Shown: one piece after another, positions 48,118 through 57,661 of the stretch | Position numbering within the stretch: the first letter of the stretch is position 1 | Layout: every line of letters begins with the position of its first letter | Source of the DNA: Cohnella ginsengisoli | Lineage (GTDB): Bacteria; Bacillota; Bacilli; Paenibacillales; Paenibacillaceae | Length of the DNA: 64,000 nucleotides | Assembly (NCBI RefSeq): GCF_029525555.1 | Contig: NZ_JAPDHZ010000002.1 | Location: 843,868 to 907,867, forward strand | Direction: 5' to 3' | Notes under the pieces: generated by a model | Seen by the model: the letters and a program-made list of their open reading frames with translations, nothing else | The model's database searches: none | Told to the model about the DNA's origin: nothing | Translations under genes and position numbers: made by a program

Positions 48118-48555
48118 TCAGCTGCGTCCGACGACGGACGCGCGCCGAACGCCGTCCAGCGCCTTCAGCCGTTCGACCAGTTCGCCGATGCCGCCCGTCA
48201 TTTGCGCCGCGTCGATCGTGACGACGACGTTCGCCAATCCCTGAAGCGGGATGGACTGCGTGATCGTCAGCACGTTGCCTCCGCTGTCCGCGAGCAGCGC
48301 CAGCATCTTGGACAGAATGCCCGATCGATGCTCCAGGTCGATCGACAGCGTCGCGATCGATTCCCGCGCCGCCTGGTCGAGCGGATAGACGCCGTCCTTG
48401 TACTTGTAAAAGGCGCTGCGGCTAATGCCCGCCCGCTCTGCCGCTTCGTTGATCGTAGCCGCTTCGCCCCGCCGGAGCATCGCCTTCGCCTGCTCGGCCT
48501 TGCGCATGCCTTCGGGCAGCAAGTCCTCGCGTACCGCGTAATACTGCTCCGCCAT
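48118..48555 (-). CDS. thrR: ACT-domain protein, ThrR/PheB-like regulator
   Basis: 145 residues. The N-terminal helix-turn-helix ATINEAAERAGISRSAFYKY and the C-terminal ACT domain (DLEHRSGILSKMLALLADSG; LANVVVTIDAAQMTGG) are seen. In B. subtilis the orthologous gene beside obg and pheA (formerly pheB) encodes a DNA-binding repressor of hom-thr genes. Its position directly before hom here fits that role. ATG 48555 follows AGGAGG. Confidence 0.85.
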   Translation of the reverse strand: MAEQYYAVREDLLPEGMRKAEQAKAMLRRGEAATINEAAERAGISRSAFYKYKDGVYPLDQAARESIATLSIDLEHRSGILSKMLALLADSGGNVLTITQSIPLQGLANVVVTIDAAQMTGGIGELVERLKALDGVRRASVVGRS

Positions 48556-48642
48556 TCCCCGTCCTCCTAGGAAAGACGCATGTTTGTGTATAGTGGACAT
48601 TATATCCGATCGACCGCGAGGCGGCAATAGTTGAATGGCATT

Positions 48643-48693
48643 AAAAAAAAGCCTTATCTTCCCGCCGCGCGAATGCCGGCTGGCGATAAGGCC
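48643..48693 (-). terminator. Rho-independent terminator of obgE
   Basis: Minus-strand stem GCCTTATC/GATAAGGC closing a GC-rich loop, followed by T8. Confidence 0.88.
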
Positions 48694-48728
48694 CCGTGCC
48701 AGGCGCTGTTCGAGGGGCCGCCAAGCGA

Positions 48729-50072
48729 TTATTCGTCTTCGTACAAATACTCTTGCTCGCCGCCTTCGAAAAACTCGAACTCGAACTCGCCGATCCGAAT
48801 GATGCTGCCGTTTTTGGCTCCGCGCTTGCGTAGATCCGCGTCGAGCCCGATCTTGCGCATGATGCGCGCGAAGCGCATGACCGCTTCGTAGGAGCCGAAC
48901 TGCGTACGCCTCAAGAGACGTTCGATCGATTCGCCTTCGACGACGAACGTCTCGTTGTCCCTGGAGATCGTGTAGTCGTGCACTTCCTCGCGATGTTCCA
49001 GCCTGTAAACGACGCCTTCGGCCTCTTCGGCCTCTCTTGCTTCCTGCGCGGCCAGCTCCGCCGGATCGGGCGCAGTCGCCAGCACTTCGGCCGTCTTGTA
49101 CAGAAGCTCCGGCACGCCGGCTCGCGTAAGCGAGGAGATCGGGTAGACTTCGATATCGGAACGAACTTCCGCGAGCTTGGCCTTGAACGCGACCAGGTTC
49201 TCTTCGGATTCGGGCATGTCCATCTTGTTGGCCGCCACGATTTGCGGACGCTCGGTCAGCTTCAGGTTATAGAGCTTGAGCTCCTCGTTGATCTTGATCC
49301 AGTCGTCGAACGGATCGCGTCCCTCGAGGCCGGACATATCCACGACATGCACGATGACGCGGGTCCGCTCTACATGCCGGAGAAACTCGTGGCCGAGCCC
49401 GACGCCCGCATGCGCGCCTTCGATCAGGCCGGGCAAATCCGCCATGACGAAGCTGCGGTCGTCGCCGAGCTCGACGACGCCGAGGTTCGGCGTCAGCGTC
49501 GTGAAGTGATACGCGCCGATTTTCGGACGCGCGCCCGATACGACAGACAGCAGCGTAGATTTGCCGACGCTCGGAAATCCGACGAGGCCGACGTCCGCCA
49601 TGACCTTCAGTTCCAGCGTCACCCAGCGCTCCTGGCCCTCTTCTCCGTTCTCCGCGATGGCCGGCGCGGTATTGACGGAGCTCTTGAAGCGCGTATTGCC
49701 GCGGCCGCCGCGGCCGCCCTTCGCGATGATCACAGCCTGGCCGTGCTGCGTCAGGTCGGCGACCATCTCGCCGGTGTCGTCGTCAAAAACGACCGTGCCC
49801 GGAGGCACGCGGACGATCATGTCGTCTGCGTTGGCGCCGTGCTGGGACTTGTTGCGCCCCTTTTCGCCCCGCGTGGCCTTGAAGTGCTTTTGGTACCTGA
49901 AGTCCATGAGCGTGCGGAGCCCTTCGTCGACCTGGAACACGACGTCGCCGCCGTCCCCGCCGTCCCCGCCCGCAGGTCCGCCTTCCGGGACGTACAATTC
50001 CCTGCGGAACGCGACGAGTCCGTCGCCGCCGTCGCCGCCTTTGACATATATTTTCGCCTTGTCTACAAACAT
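48729..50072 (-). CDS. obgE: Obg-family GTPase
   Basis: 447-residue essential GTPase of 50S assembly and stress/sporulation control. The Gly-rich Obg domain ([20 protein letters not shown]), the G domain (Walker [34 protein letters not shown]) and the C-terminal OCT domain ([20 protein letters not shown]) are complete. ATG at 50072 gives the standard N-terminus [13 protein letters not shown]. It follows spo0B as in B. subtilis. Confidence 0.97.
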   Translation of the reverse strand: MFVDKAKIYVKGGDGGDGLVAFRRELYVPEGGPAGGDGGDGGDVVFQVDEGLRTLMDFRYQKHFKATRGEKGRNKSQHGANADDMIVRVPPGTVVFDDDTGEMVADLTQHGQAVIIAKGGRGGRGNTRFKSSVNTAPAIAENGEEGQERWVTLELKVMADVGLVGFPSVGKSTLLSVVSGARPKIGAYHFTTLTPNLGVVELGDDRSFVMADLPGLIEGAHAGVGLGHEFLRHVERTRVIVHVVDMSGLEGRDPFDDWIKINEELKLYNLKLTERPQIVAANKMDMPESEENLVAFKAKLAEVRSDIEVYPISSLTRAGVPELLYKTAEVLATAPDPAELAAQEAREAEEAEGVVYRLEHREEVHDYTISRDNETFVVEGESIERLLRRTQFGSYEAVMRFARIMRKIGLDADLRKRGAKNGSIIRIGEFEFEFFEGGEQEYLYEDE

Positions 50073-50124
50073 GTTGTGATCACTCTCGTTTCCGCTTCGA
50101 TGAGCAGGCAATCTGAAAATGCAT

Positions 50125-50901
50125 TTATTCGAACGGCACGACGACCGTCAGCTTGCGGGCGCTGTCTTCGCCATCCCCGTCTGCCGAGGCGGACAACCGC
50201 GTCCCTTCAGGCAGGGACCGCGATACGTCCTCGCGCAGACTGCTCCACGCGGACCAGCCGCCTTCGTATGAAGTCTCGATTCGCAGCTCGCCGTCCGCTT
50301 CTAAAAAGGCGATGCGCAGCTTGTTCTCCTCCGCCGTGGCGGCCGAGACGCGCACCCGGTAGGCGTTGATCAACCCGATCGCGGTCCGGGTGACGCGCTC
50401 CGGACCCGCCGATGCGACGCAGGAAGCCTGGAGGCTCTCGTCTACGCGCGCATCCAGCGTCACCGTATCGCAGAACGTTCGAAAGGAAAGCAGATACGCG
50501 GACAGCTCCGGACTGCCGAGACGCGATATACGGCTGTCGCGCTCCATCTCTTCTTTTATTCTGTCCACGACCGCGATCGCTTTATCGATTTTTTGCATGC
50601 GCAGGTAGCCGTATAAAATTTGCAGCTCGTTCATCCAGTCGTGACGATGGTGGCTCAGCGTGCCGACGAGGTCCTGGCGCGACTTGACGATGTCTCGCGA
50701 GGCGCGTTCCGCTAGCCGGTCCGTCTCTCGCTTGCAGGCACGCCGACAGGTGATGCCCGCGACCAAGGCCGCGGCGACCGCCCACACGAGAAACAGCACG
50801 ATCGGCCACAACTGGTCCCGCCACGCTATGACCGCGCAAGCCGGGATCAAGAGCGTCGCAGCCGCAAGCACTAAGCCGTAGGTTTTTTGTCTAGGCATCA
50901 T
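50125..50901 (-). CDS. spo0B: Spo0B-like sporulation phosphotransferase with an N-terminal membrane domain
   Basis: 258 residues. Two N-terminal hydrophobic helices (about 7-26 and 30-52) precede the SPOB_a four-helix-bundle segment [20 protein letters not shown], in which His87 aligns with the phosphorylated His30 of B. subtilis Spo0B. The C-terminal kinase-like but degenerate domain follows. It would relay phosphate from Spo0F to Spo0A. B. subtilis Spo0B is soluble and about 190 residues, so the membrane anchor is notable. Its location between rpmA and obgE supports the name. Confidence 0.87.
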   Translation of the reverse strand: MMPRQKTYGLVLAAATLLIPACAVIAWRDQLWPIVLFLVWAVAAALVAGITCRRACKRETDRLAERASRDIVKSRQDLVGTLSHHRHDWMNELQILYGYLRMQKIDKAIAVVDRIKEEMERDSRISRLGSPELSAYLLSFRTFCDTVTLDARVDESLQASCVASAGPERVTRTAIGLINAYRVRVSAATAEENKLRIAFLEADGELRIETSYEGGWSAWSSLREDVSRSLPEGTRLSASADGDGEDSARKLTVVVPFE

Positions 50902-50978
50902 TACTTTTCCCCGCTTTGGATACAGCCGACGCAGGCTGCCTTGTAAATGGCAGAAGCCGTATTCGTGTCCGTCTACGC

Positions 50979-51010
50979 AAAAACCCCGGCCACTACGCGC
51001 GGCCGGGGTT
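50979..51010 (-). terminator. Rho-independent terminator after rpmA
   Basis: Minus-strand stem AACCCCGGCC/GGCCGGGGTT with a short loop and T-run. Confidence 0.9.
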
Positions 51011-51021
51011 CTGGATGTCGA

Positions 51022-51330
51022 TTATTCAAGGGCGGCGGCGACGGGCGCCACCGGAGCCGGATAGACGCTAACTTTCTTGCGATCGCGTCCCCAGCGCTCG
51101 AACTTCACGACGCCTTCGACAAGTGCGAACAGCGTATCGTCCTTGCCGATGCCGACGTTGTTGCCCGGGTGGATCTTCGTGCCGCGTTGGCGAACGAGGA
51201 TCGTACCGCCGGTAACGGCTTGGCCGTCGGCGCGCTTGGCGCCCAGACGCTTGGATTGGCTATCGCGTCCGTTCTTCGTGGAACCTACGCCCTTCTTCGA
51301 TGCGAAGAGCTGAAGATTGAGCTTCAACAT
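51022..51330 (-). CDS. rpmA: 50S ribosomal protein L27 (precursor form)
   Basis: 102 residues. The N-terminal extension MLKLNLQLF precedes [15 protein letters not shown]; in Firmicutes the protease Prp must cut after this Phe9, and prp is the neighbouring gene. The C-terminal tail [12 protein letters not shown] is slightly extended. It is the last gene of the rplU-prp-rpmA operon, which ends in a strong terminator. Confidence 0.98.
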   Translation of the reverse strand: MLKLNLQLFASKKGVGSTKNGRDSQSKRLGAKRADGQAVTGGTILVRQRGTKIHPGNNVGIGKDDTLFALVEGVVKFERWGRDRKKVSVYPAPVAPVAAALE

Positions 51331-51355
51331 GGTGTCAACCTCCTTCTGTGCTTAA

Positions 51356-51673
51356 TTATTGCTTGATCCGAACGTGCTTCGCGTATTCCTCCGCGATGTC
51401 CTCGAGCGCGACGACCATCCCCTCCAGCAGAAGCTGGACGCGGTCGGAATCGACGCCCTCGGGCGGCATGTCCGCGGAGAGAAAGCCCGACTTCACCTTA
51501 GCCTTCGGCACGATGCCGGTCAGGCGTTCGATGGCGTTGACGGCACCGACCGTGACGGCCGACACGCCCGCGCATACGATATCCTTACCCGGATCGTCGT
51601 ATCCCGCATGGCCGGACACTTCGAAGGACTTGATCCGCTGCCGCTCGTCGCGGCGAATGTCGATCTTGATCAT
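51356..51673 (-). CDS. prp: Ribosomal-processing cysteine protease Prp
   Basis: 105 residues. The catalytic pair His22 (SGHAGY) and Cys34 (DIVCAGVSA) is at the positions known for Prp. It removes the nine-residue extension of L27. It lies between rplU and rpmA, the conserved arrangement. Confidence 0.96.
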   Translation of the reverse strand: MIKIDIRRDERQRIKSFEVSGHAGYDDPGKDIVCAGVSAVTVGAVNAIERLTGIVPKAKVKSGFLSADMPPEGVDSDRVQLLLEGMVVALEDIAEEYAKHVRIKQ

Positions 51674-51683
51674 CCTGCGCCTC

Positions 51684-51995
51684 TTAAGCCTGGATGCTCT
51701 CGATCGTCACCTTGGTGTACGGTTGGCGATGGCCTTGCTTCTTGCGCTCGTTCTTCTTCGGTTTATAGTGGAAGACGATGATCTTCTCGCCCTTGACGTG
51801 CTTCTCAACCTTGCCCGTCACGCTAGCGCCGGACAGAAGCGGAGCTCCGGTAACGAAGCCCTTGTCGCTGGATACGGCCAGAACCTTGTCAAACGTCACG
51901 CTGTCGCCTTCGCCTGCGGAGAGCTTCTCCACGAAGATGACGTCGCCGGCTTGAACCTTGTATTGCTTGCCGCCAGTCTCGATAATCGCGTACAT
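51684..51995 (-). CDS. rplU: 50S ribosomal protein L21
   Basis: 103 residues: [20 protein letters not shown] at the N-terminus and the conserved [21 protein letters not shown]-terminal segment. ATG 51995 follows GGGAGGTGCACAT. First gene of the ribosomal operon; a 120-nt leader precedes it. Confidence 0.98.
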   Translation of the reverse strand: MYAIIETGGKQYKVQAGDVIFVEKLSAGEGDSVTFDKVLAVSSDKGFVTGAPLLSGASVTGKVEKHVKGEKIIVFHYKPKKNERKKQGHRQPYTKVTIESIQA

Positions 51996-52117
51996 ATGTG
52001 CACCTCCCTCATGTCTAAGACTCGCCTCATGGGGTGCCGGGCGCGCGAACGTCCGGTCTTCGATACCCTTTGGAGTGCGGTTGTAGCTTGCAATTGACAG
52101 GAGCCCATTGCACGCAC
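51996..52117 (-). promoter_or_regulatory. Putative L21 mRNA leader (autoregulatory element candidate)
   Basis: About 120 nt of structured, gene-free 5' leader between the mapped promoter-like site and rplU. Leaders for L21 are known in Bacilli; I see GC-rich pairing potential (for example GACCGGACGTTCGCGCGCCCGGC) but have not folded it. Confidence 0.4.
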
Positions 52118-52123
52118 TAGAGT

Positions 52124-52152
52124 ATTCTATCACACGCGGCTGTTCGTGGCAA
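52124..52152 (-). promoter_or_regulatory. Sigma-A promoter of rplU-prp-rpmA
   Basis: Minus strand TTGCCA (52147-52152), 17-bp spacer, TAGAAT (52124-52129), just downstream of rng. Confidence 0.75.
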
Positions 52153-52169
52153 CCTGTTTGTAGCCAGCT

Positions 52170-53405
52170 TCAGCGTACGTACGTTCTGCCCGATCCTTTG
52201 CAGGCGATGCACGTCTCGTAAAAGTAGCTCATCAGGTCCGCGCGGGTTTTTTTTCTCGTAATCTCCAGCAACCCCAGCCTCGTCCAGCCGACGACCTGGC
52301 ATTTGGTCCGGTCCAGCCGCATCGTCTCCTCGATCCGCTCGACCACCCGCCTGCGGTGGTCTTCATCCGTCATGTCGATGAAGTCGACGATGACGATGCC
52401 GCCGATGTCGCGGAGGCGAAGCAATCTCGCGATCTCGGCCGCGGCCTCGAGATTCGTCTGAAAGACGGTCTCCTCGAGATCGATCGCGCCCGTGTACTTG
52501 CCGGTATTGACGTCGATGACGGTCAACGCCTCCGTCTGGTCGATGACCAAATACCCGCCGCTGCGCAGCGCCACGCGCCGTTGGAATGCCTGGTCGATCT
52601 GCGCCTTGATCCCGAAATGCTCGTATAGCGTCGCCGCTTCGGCATGAAGCTTGACGCGATGTTCCAGATGCGGCGCCGCTTGCCTCAGATAAGCCCGCGC
52701 ATCGCGGTAAGCGCGCTCGTCGTCGACGAGCAGCGCCTCCATGTCGGGCTTGAAGACGTCCCTCACCGTCCGCTGCACGAGCCCGAAGTCCCGATGCAGC
52801 TCCGCCGGCGCCTCGGCCGCCGCTCCGCGCTCCGAGATGTGGCGCCAAACGTTGCGAAGCCCTTCGAGATCCCGCGCAAGCGATTCCCGCGACTCGCCTT
52901 CGGCGTTGGTCCGCAAGATGAGCCCCTCTCCGGCCTCTCGCAGCTCCTCCGCGAGTCCCTTGAGCCTGGCGCGCTCGTGCTCCTGTTCGATCTTCTTGGA
53001 CACGCCGACATAATCGGCGTGCGGCATATAGACAAGGCAGCGGCCCGGCAGCGAATAGTGCGTCGTGATCCGCGCGCCCTTCCCCCCTAGCGGCTCCTTC
53101 ATGATCTGTACGACGCGCCTGTCGCCCGGCTTCAGAAGCTCGGCGATGGAAGGCTTGGTCTTCGGCTGCCGGTCCAGGTGCGGATGAAGCACGTCGTCCA
53201 CGTACAGGAAGGCGTTTTTGGGGAGACCGATGTCGACGAACGCCGCCTGCATGCCGGGCAGGACGTTGACGACGCGTCCCAAATAAATGTTCCCGACCAG
53301 GGAGGTGCCTTCCGAGCGCTCGACGCTGAATTCGGTCAGCACGCCGTCTTCGAGAAGCGAGGACTGTGTCACGGTACGCGTGCAGTGAACGAAGAGCTGC
53401 TTCAT
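52170..53405 (-). CDS. rng: Ribonuclease E/G
   Basis: 411 residues. The S1 domain (about 36-125: GNIYLGRVVNVLPGMQAAFV), the 5' sensor/RNase H region, the DNase-I-like catalytic domain (TVIDVNTGKYTG; GGIVIVDFIDM, with two metal-binding Asp) and the terminal CIACKGSG zinc-link are present. It is shorter than RNase E, lacking a degradosome scaffold. B. subtilis has no RNase E/G, so its presence here separates this organism from Bacillus. Confidence 0.95.
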   Translation of the reverse strand: MKQLFVHCTRTVTQSSLLEDGVLTEFSVERSEGTSLVGNIYLGRVVNVLPGMQAAFVDIGLPKNAFLYVDDVLHPHLDRQPKTKPSIAELLKPGDRRVVQIMKEPLGGKGARITTHYSLPGRCLVYMPHADYVGVSKKIEQEHERARLKGLAEELREAGEGLILRTNAEGESRESLARDLEGLRNVWRHISERGAAAEAPAELHRDFGLVQRTVRDVFKPDMEALLVDDERAYRDARAYLRQAAPHLEHRVKLHAEAATLYEHFGIKAQIDQAFQRRVALRSGGYLVIDQTEALTVIDVNTGKYTGAIDLEETVFQTNLEAAAEIARLLRLRDIGGIVIVDFIDMTDEDHRRRVVERIEETMRLDRTKCQVVGWTRLGLLEITRKKTRADLMSYFYETCIACKGSGRTYVR

Positions 53406-53486
53406 GCCTACCTCCTGGGCGAACGGTCCCGCAGATCCCGCGGCGATCGTTGCCGGGACTGCGGAATACAGCCGTTTTATCCCATT

Positions 53487-54364
53487 TTACATGAAAAAAC
53501 GAAAATCCGCATTCCCTTCCGGCAAGCTGCCCAAAAAGCCGTCGATGACCTGACCCTCGGGCAGGACGCGCGAGATTTTCCCGTGATCCATCATATAAAC
53601 GAGATGATAGCGCTCCTTCATGAGCAGACGGACGACGTGGGAAAGCTGTCGATGGCGCGACACGACGATCGGCTGCGCCAGCGTTCCCGCGTCGATCCGG
53701 ATCGAGGCGCGCTCCGCCCGGCGGACGAGAAAGCGCAGGAAAACGAACGGAAGATTGCGCATGTACGTCCAGTTGGAGGCAAACAAAAACAAGCCGATCG
53801 CGAGCAAATTGAGATGCACCAGTCCGCCGTAGAGCGGCGGGGACAAAGCGCCGAGGATGACGGCCGCACTGAACAATAGGCTGATGCGGGCGCTCCATAT
53901 CAAGGTGCGATGATAGGGGAAATGCAGGCAAAACCAGCATTGCAGCAGCTTGCCGCCGTCCAGCGGCAGCACCGGCAGCAGGTTAAACGCGGCAATCAAG
54001 CCGCTCGCCCTGGCAAAATCCTCGGCCCAGACCTGATCGATCAGTCCGGCATGGCCAAGTCCCCAAGCCGCCAGGGACAGCAGGACGTTGTACGCAGGGC
54101 CCGCCGCGGCGACGAGCGCTTCCTCGCGCGCCGGCACCGAGCCCGCTTCCTCGGTCTCGACGACGCCCCCGAACGGCAGCAGCTTGACCTCGCGGACTTT
54201 CCACCCGAAGCGAAGCGCGGTCCATAGGTGGGCAAGCTCGTGCAGCAAAACGATAAAAAAAAAGCGCGATCATCTCCTGGAAGCGGCCGGTGAGCACGGA
54301 GAGCAGCATAAGAAGCACGAAGAGCGGGTGGAACCTGAAGACGATTCCCCCCGAGTCTAATCAA
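53487..54364 (-). CDS. spoIVFB: SpoIVFB site-2 protease (two frameshifts)
   Basis: About 291 residues after repair. This intramembrane zinc metalloprotease cuts pro-sigma-K in the mother cell. The active site is HELAH (His41, Glu42, His45) with the partner Asp135 in LPLDGGK; B. subtilis uses His43, Glu44, His47, Asp137. A CBS-like C-terminal region follows. Frameshifts lie in the 9-base A run at 54255-54263 and the 6-base C run at 54347-54352; one base less in each gives the continuous MIRLGGIVFRFHPLFV and LFFIVLLHELAHLW. The start is a TTG at 54364 overlapping the spoIVFA stop. Presumably mother-cell specific like its homologues. Confidence 0.9.
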
Positions 54365-55567
54365 AAGGAATCACTTCCTGCGGATCGAGCGGCCGGTCGC
54401 CGAGACGAATCGCGAAATAAAGGATGCGTACGCCCGCGCCGTCCGCCGTTTGCCCGAGCACGCCGAGCTTGCCGCCCGCCTCGACCCAGTCATCCGCCCG
54501 TACCGACGCCGCGCTTACGCCCCCGTAGACGGTTACGATCCGCCCTGCGTGCTGCACGAGGACGGTCGCGTCTCCTTGGGAAGACGGCGTAACCTGGATG
54601 ACGCGGCCGCTGTGGACGGCGTTAACCGTGCTGCCTGGAGCCGCTTCGATCCTCACGCCGCTGCCGTTTTGCTTAAAGGTCTCCGCTACGCGACCCTGAA
54701 CGGGCGGCACCGTCTCTTGGCCGTCCCACGCCGCGGACACTTCCTCAACATCGCTGGCACCTCGGCGGAAGACAGGCAAAAAAAGATGGCGAATCGCCGA
54801 ACACGCGTCCGTACCAAGCTTCGGCGGCGGAGAAATCCATGTCTTGGGTTACCGCTACCGTCATCCATGCCTCGGCTTCTCCACGGCCCGGCAAATCCCA
54901 CTTCACCCAGCCCCAGGCCGCGCCGTACAGCAGCAGGGCGACTGCCGCGCGCATGACGAATCCCCTTCGCAGCCGCGCAATTGTACCCCGTCCGCCATCG
55001 CTCCCGCCGGGCGGCCAGCGCCCTTCGTTCGGCCCGGCCGGATCGTTGTACCAGGGCGCGATCGGGGCGCCGCTTCCATATAGACCTGCGCCGCCGGCGG
55101 TTCCGCCGACAGTCGCGCTCGCATTTCCGCCCATCGTTCCCCCTGCTGTCCCGTCTCCCGTTCCCCCCTACTGTTCGTCCGTCTCCGAACACGCCAGAAG
55201 CGCCGGCCGTTCCGCCAGCAAGGGGAGCGATCCCTGCATCCCGCTCGTTTCGAATGCCGGCGCCCGCAACAGGCAGATCGCCCAGCGTCCTCTCGCTGCC
55301 GATGCGCAGGTTACCCTTCAGGCCGGCGCCAGCCGCCATTCCGTCGTATTCGGCGCGCCGTCTTGTCTTCACGATCGGGCTCCAAGCGGCGCTCATCCGA
55401 AGTTGACGCTGCCGTTCCTTCCACCACAGCTCGGGATCGGCCTCCAGCTCCTCCGGCGAATACGGCCTGTACGCGTACGGCGCCGACGGCGCGCCGCCTC
55501 CGGGACCCGCGTTCCCCTCGGCTCTCCCCGCCCGTCCCGCCTCCCGCTTGTCCGGTTTCTTCGCCAT
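54357..55567 (-). CDS. spoIVFA: SpoIVFA-like regulator of SpoIVFB (two frameshifts)
   Basis: About 402 residues after repair, against 264 in B. subtilis. A hydrophilic N-terminus contains YRPYSPEELEADPELWWKER. A Gly/Thr-rich low-complexity linker (about 110-185), one TM helix (MRAAVALLLYGAAWGWVKW) and a C-terminal degenerate LytM/M23 domain (GSGVRIEAAPGSTVNAVHSG; VQHAGRIVTVYGG; VRILYFAIRLGDRPLDPQE) follow. SpoIVFA holds SpoIVFB inactive together with BofA until SpoIVB cleaves it. Frameshifts lie in the 6-base C run at 55163-55168 and the 7-base A run at 54778-54784, each fixed by one base less. Confidence 0.85.
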
Positions 55568-55699
55568 GCCGAGCCCTCCTTGTCCTCTACTTCTAACACC
55601 TTATGGCTGGAGGACAAGGAATAGACCTCGCCGAACGCAAACAACCGCCCCTGCGTCTAGCGAAAGACGGCTTGGGACGGTTGCGAGGCGAAGGCGAAA

Positions 55700-56855
55700 C
55701 TATTCGTTCAGCGTATATTTTTCCTGATGCGCCCGGATGCTGAACACGAGTCCGATGGACAGCATGTTGAGCAGAAGCGAGGTGCCGCCGTAACTGACGA
55801 AAGGCAGCGTGATGCCGGTGAGCGGCACCAGGCCGATCATCATCCCGACGTTCTGGAAAATCTGGAACACCAGCATCGAAGCGATACCGATAATGATGAA
55901 CGAGCCTCTAATATCGAAGCATTGGTAAGCGATGATGATCATCCTGTATATGAAAACGAAATACAAAAGGAGCAGCACCGCAGCGCCCTGGAAGCCGAAT
56001 TCCTCCCCGACGACGACGAAGATCGAATCCGAGTACGTGTAGGGAATGAATTTGCGATTTTTGGACTCGCCCTGCATGTATCCGTCCCCGGCCAGTCCGC
56101 CGGACCCGATAGCGATCATGGCGTATTCGGTCTGCCGCCTCGCGTCCGCGGACGCTTCCTCGGGATTGATAAAGGTGTTGATCCGCTGGTACCAGTGATT
56201 TTTGCCGTGGTCCTGAAGATAGTTCTTGATCTCCGTATTGTACGAGTTGAACAGCGTGTAAAACAATACAAGACCGCCTACGACAACGCCGAGTCCGATA
56301 AGAACGTAGGTGTAACGCACGTTGCCGATCCAAAGCATGCCGAGCACAATAAAAACGTAGATCATGGCATTCCCTAAATCGGGCTGGATCATAACCAGGA
56401 CAAACGGAACAAAGGACACAGCCGCAATCAGCAACACGTCCTTCCGCATGGATAAGGGATCCCCTTGCCTTCTGCCCATCAGCCAAGCTACTGCCAAAAT
56501 CAGAAAAATTTTCACAATCTCCGCCGGCTGGAACAGCATGCCGCCAGTACCGGGGATCTCGAACCAACTTCTCGCATTGTTGATCGGCGGCGCAAAAAAG
56601 GTAAACGGCGATAAGCAGCACGAGACCGATTCCGTACCATACGTACCAGGTCTTAAGCAGCAGTCTATAGTCGAACAGCGTGACGAGTACAATCAACACG
56701 AACCCCAAGCCGTAAAAAACAAGCTGTTGAATGTCCTTGCCGGAATATCCACCATCGGTACTCGTCGCGCTGCGCACGAGCAGCGCGCTGATCGCCATGA
56801 AGCCGAACAGGCACAGCAGCATGATCAGATCTATTTTTTTAAGTCGGTTAAGCAA
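55700..56855 (-). CDS. rodA: RodA/FtsW-family SEDS peptidoglycan polymerase (one frameshift)
   Basis: About 384 residues, ten TM helices, after repair. Motifs: QPAEIVKIFLILAVAWLM, MIQPDLGNAMIYVFIVLG, NTFINPEEASADARRQTEYA, FVVVGEEFGFQGAAVLLLLY and the C-terminal LPFVSYGGTSLLLNMLSIG; the key Asp is in IQPDLG. Its place next to minD/mre suggests the elongation polymerase RodA rather than FtsW or SpoVE. The frame breaks in the 6-base A run at 56594-56599; five bases give VYLFAPPINNARSWFEIPG. The start is a TTG at 56855, just after minD, with a weak ribosome-binding site. Confidence 0.88.
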
Positions 56856-56861
56856 TTCAGA

Positions 56862-57657
56862 TCAACCCATTCCGAGAAACTTGCGCATGCGCTTAAATAC
56901 GCCGGCCTTTTCGTCCAGATGCATAAGCGGCACCGTCTCGCCGAGAATGCGGCGCGCGACGTTGCGATAGGCCATCGCGGCGCGGGAGTTCGGATTCATG
57001 ACGGTCGGCTCGCCCTGGTTAGCCGCCTTGATGACGTCCTCGTCGTCCGGCACGATGCCGATCAAGTCGATCGCCAGCACCTGGATAATATCGTCGACCT
57101 CCAGCATGTCACCGCTCTTCAGCAGGTTCGGCCGAATCCGGTTGATGACGAGCTTGGGCTGAGAGATGTTCGTCTTTTCAAGCAGGCCGATGACCCGGTC
57201 GGCGTCGCGGACGGCCGCATTTTCCGGCGTCGTCACGACGATGGCATGATCGGCGCCGGCGATCGCATTGCGGAAGCCCTGCTCGATCCCCGCCGGACAG
57301 TCGATAATGACATAATCGAAGTCGGGCTTGAGCTCCTCCACGATCTTACGTACTTGATCGGGCGAAATGTCGTTTTTGTCCTTCGTCTGCGCGGCAGGCA
57401 GCATATACAGCTCGTCGAAGCGCTTGTCCTTCACGAGCGCCTGGTTCAAACGGCAGCGTCCTTCGGCCACGTCGATCAGATCATAAATGATCCGGTTTTC
57501 GAGACCCATCACGACGTCGAGATTGCGCAGGCCGATATCGGTGTCGATCATGCATACCTTTTTTGCCCATGAGCGCCAGGGCCGTGCCGACATTCGCGGA
57601 TGTCGTCGTCTTGCCGACGCCGCCCTTGCCCGATGTCACGACTATCGCTTCACCCAT
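56862..57657 (-). CDS. minD: Septum site-determining ATPase MinD (one frameshift)
   Basis: 264 residues after repair. The deviant Walker A SGKGGVGKTT (residues 9-18), switch motifs MIDTDIGLRNLDVVMGL and VIIDCPAGIEQGF, and the amphipathic membrane helix GVFKRMRKFLGMG at the C-terminus are intact. ATG 57657 lies nine bases after AAAGGAG. The frame breaks in the 6-base T run at 57559-57564 (A run in the gene); five bases give MGKKVCMIDTDIG. Confidence 0.93.
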
Positions 57658-57661
57658 CGTT

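Noticed and set aside
48556..48728. T-box or other amino-acid riboswitch before the thr/phe genes
   Set aside because: The gap holds only the obgE terminator; no T-box AGGGTGG-type motif or specifier structure was seen.
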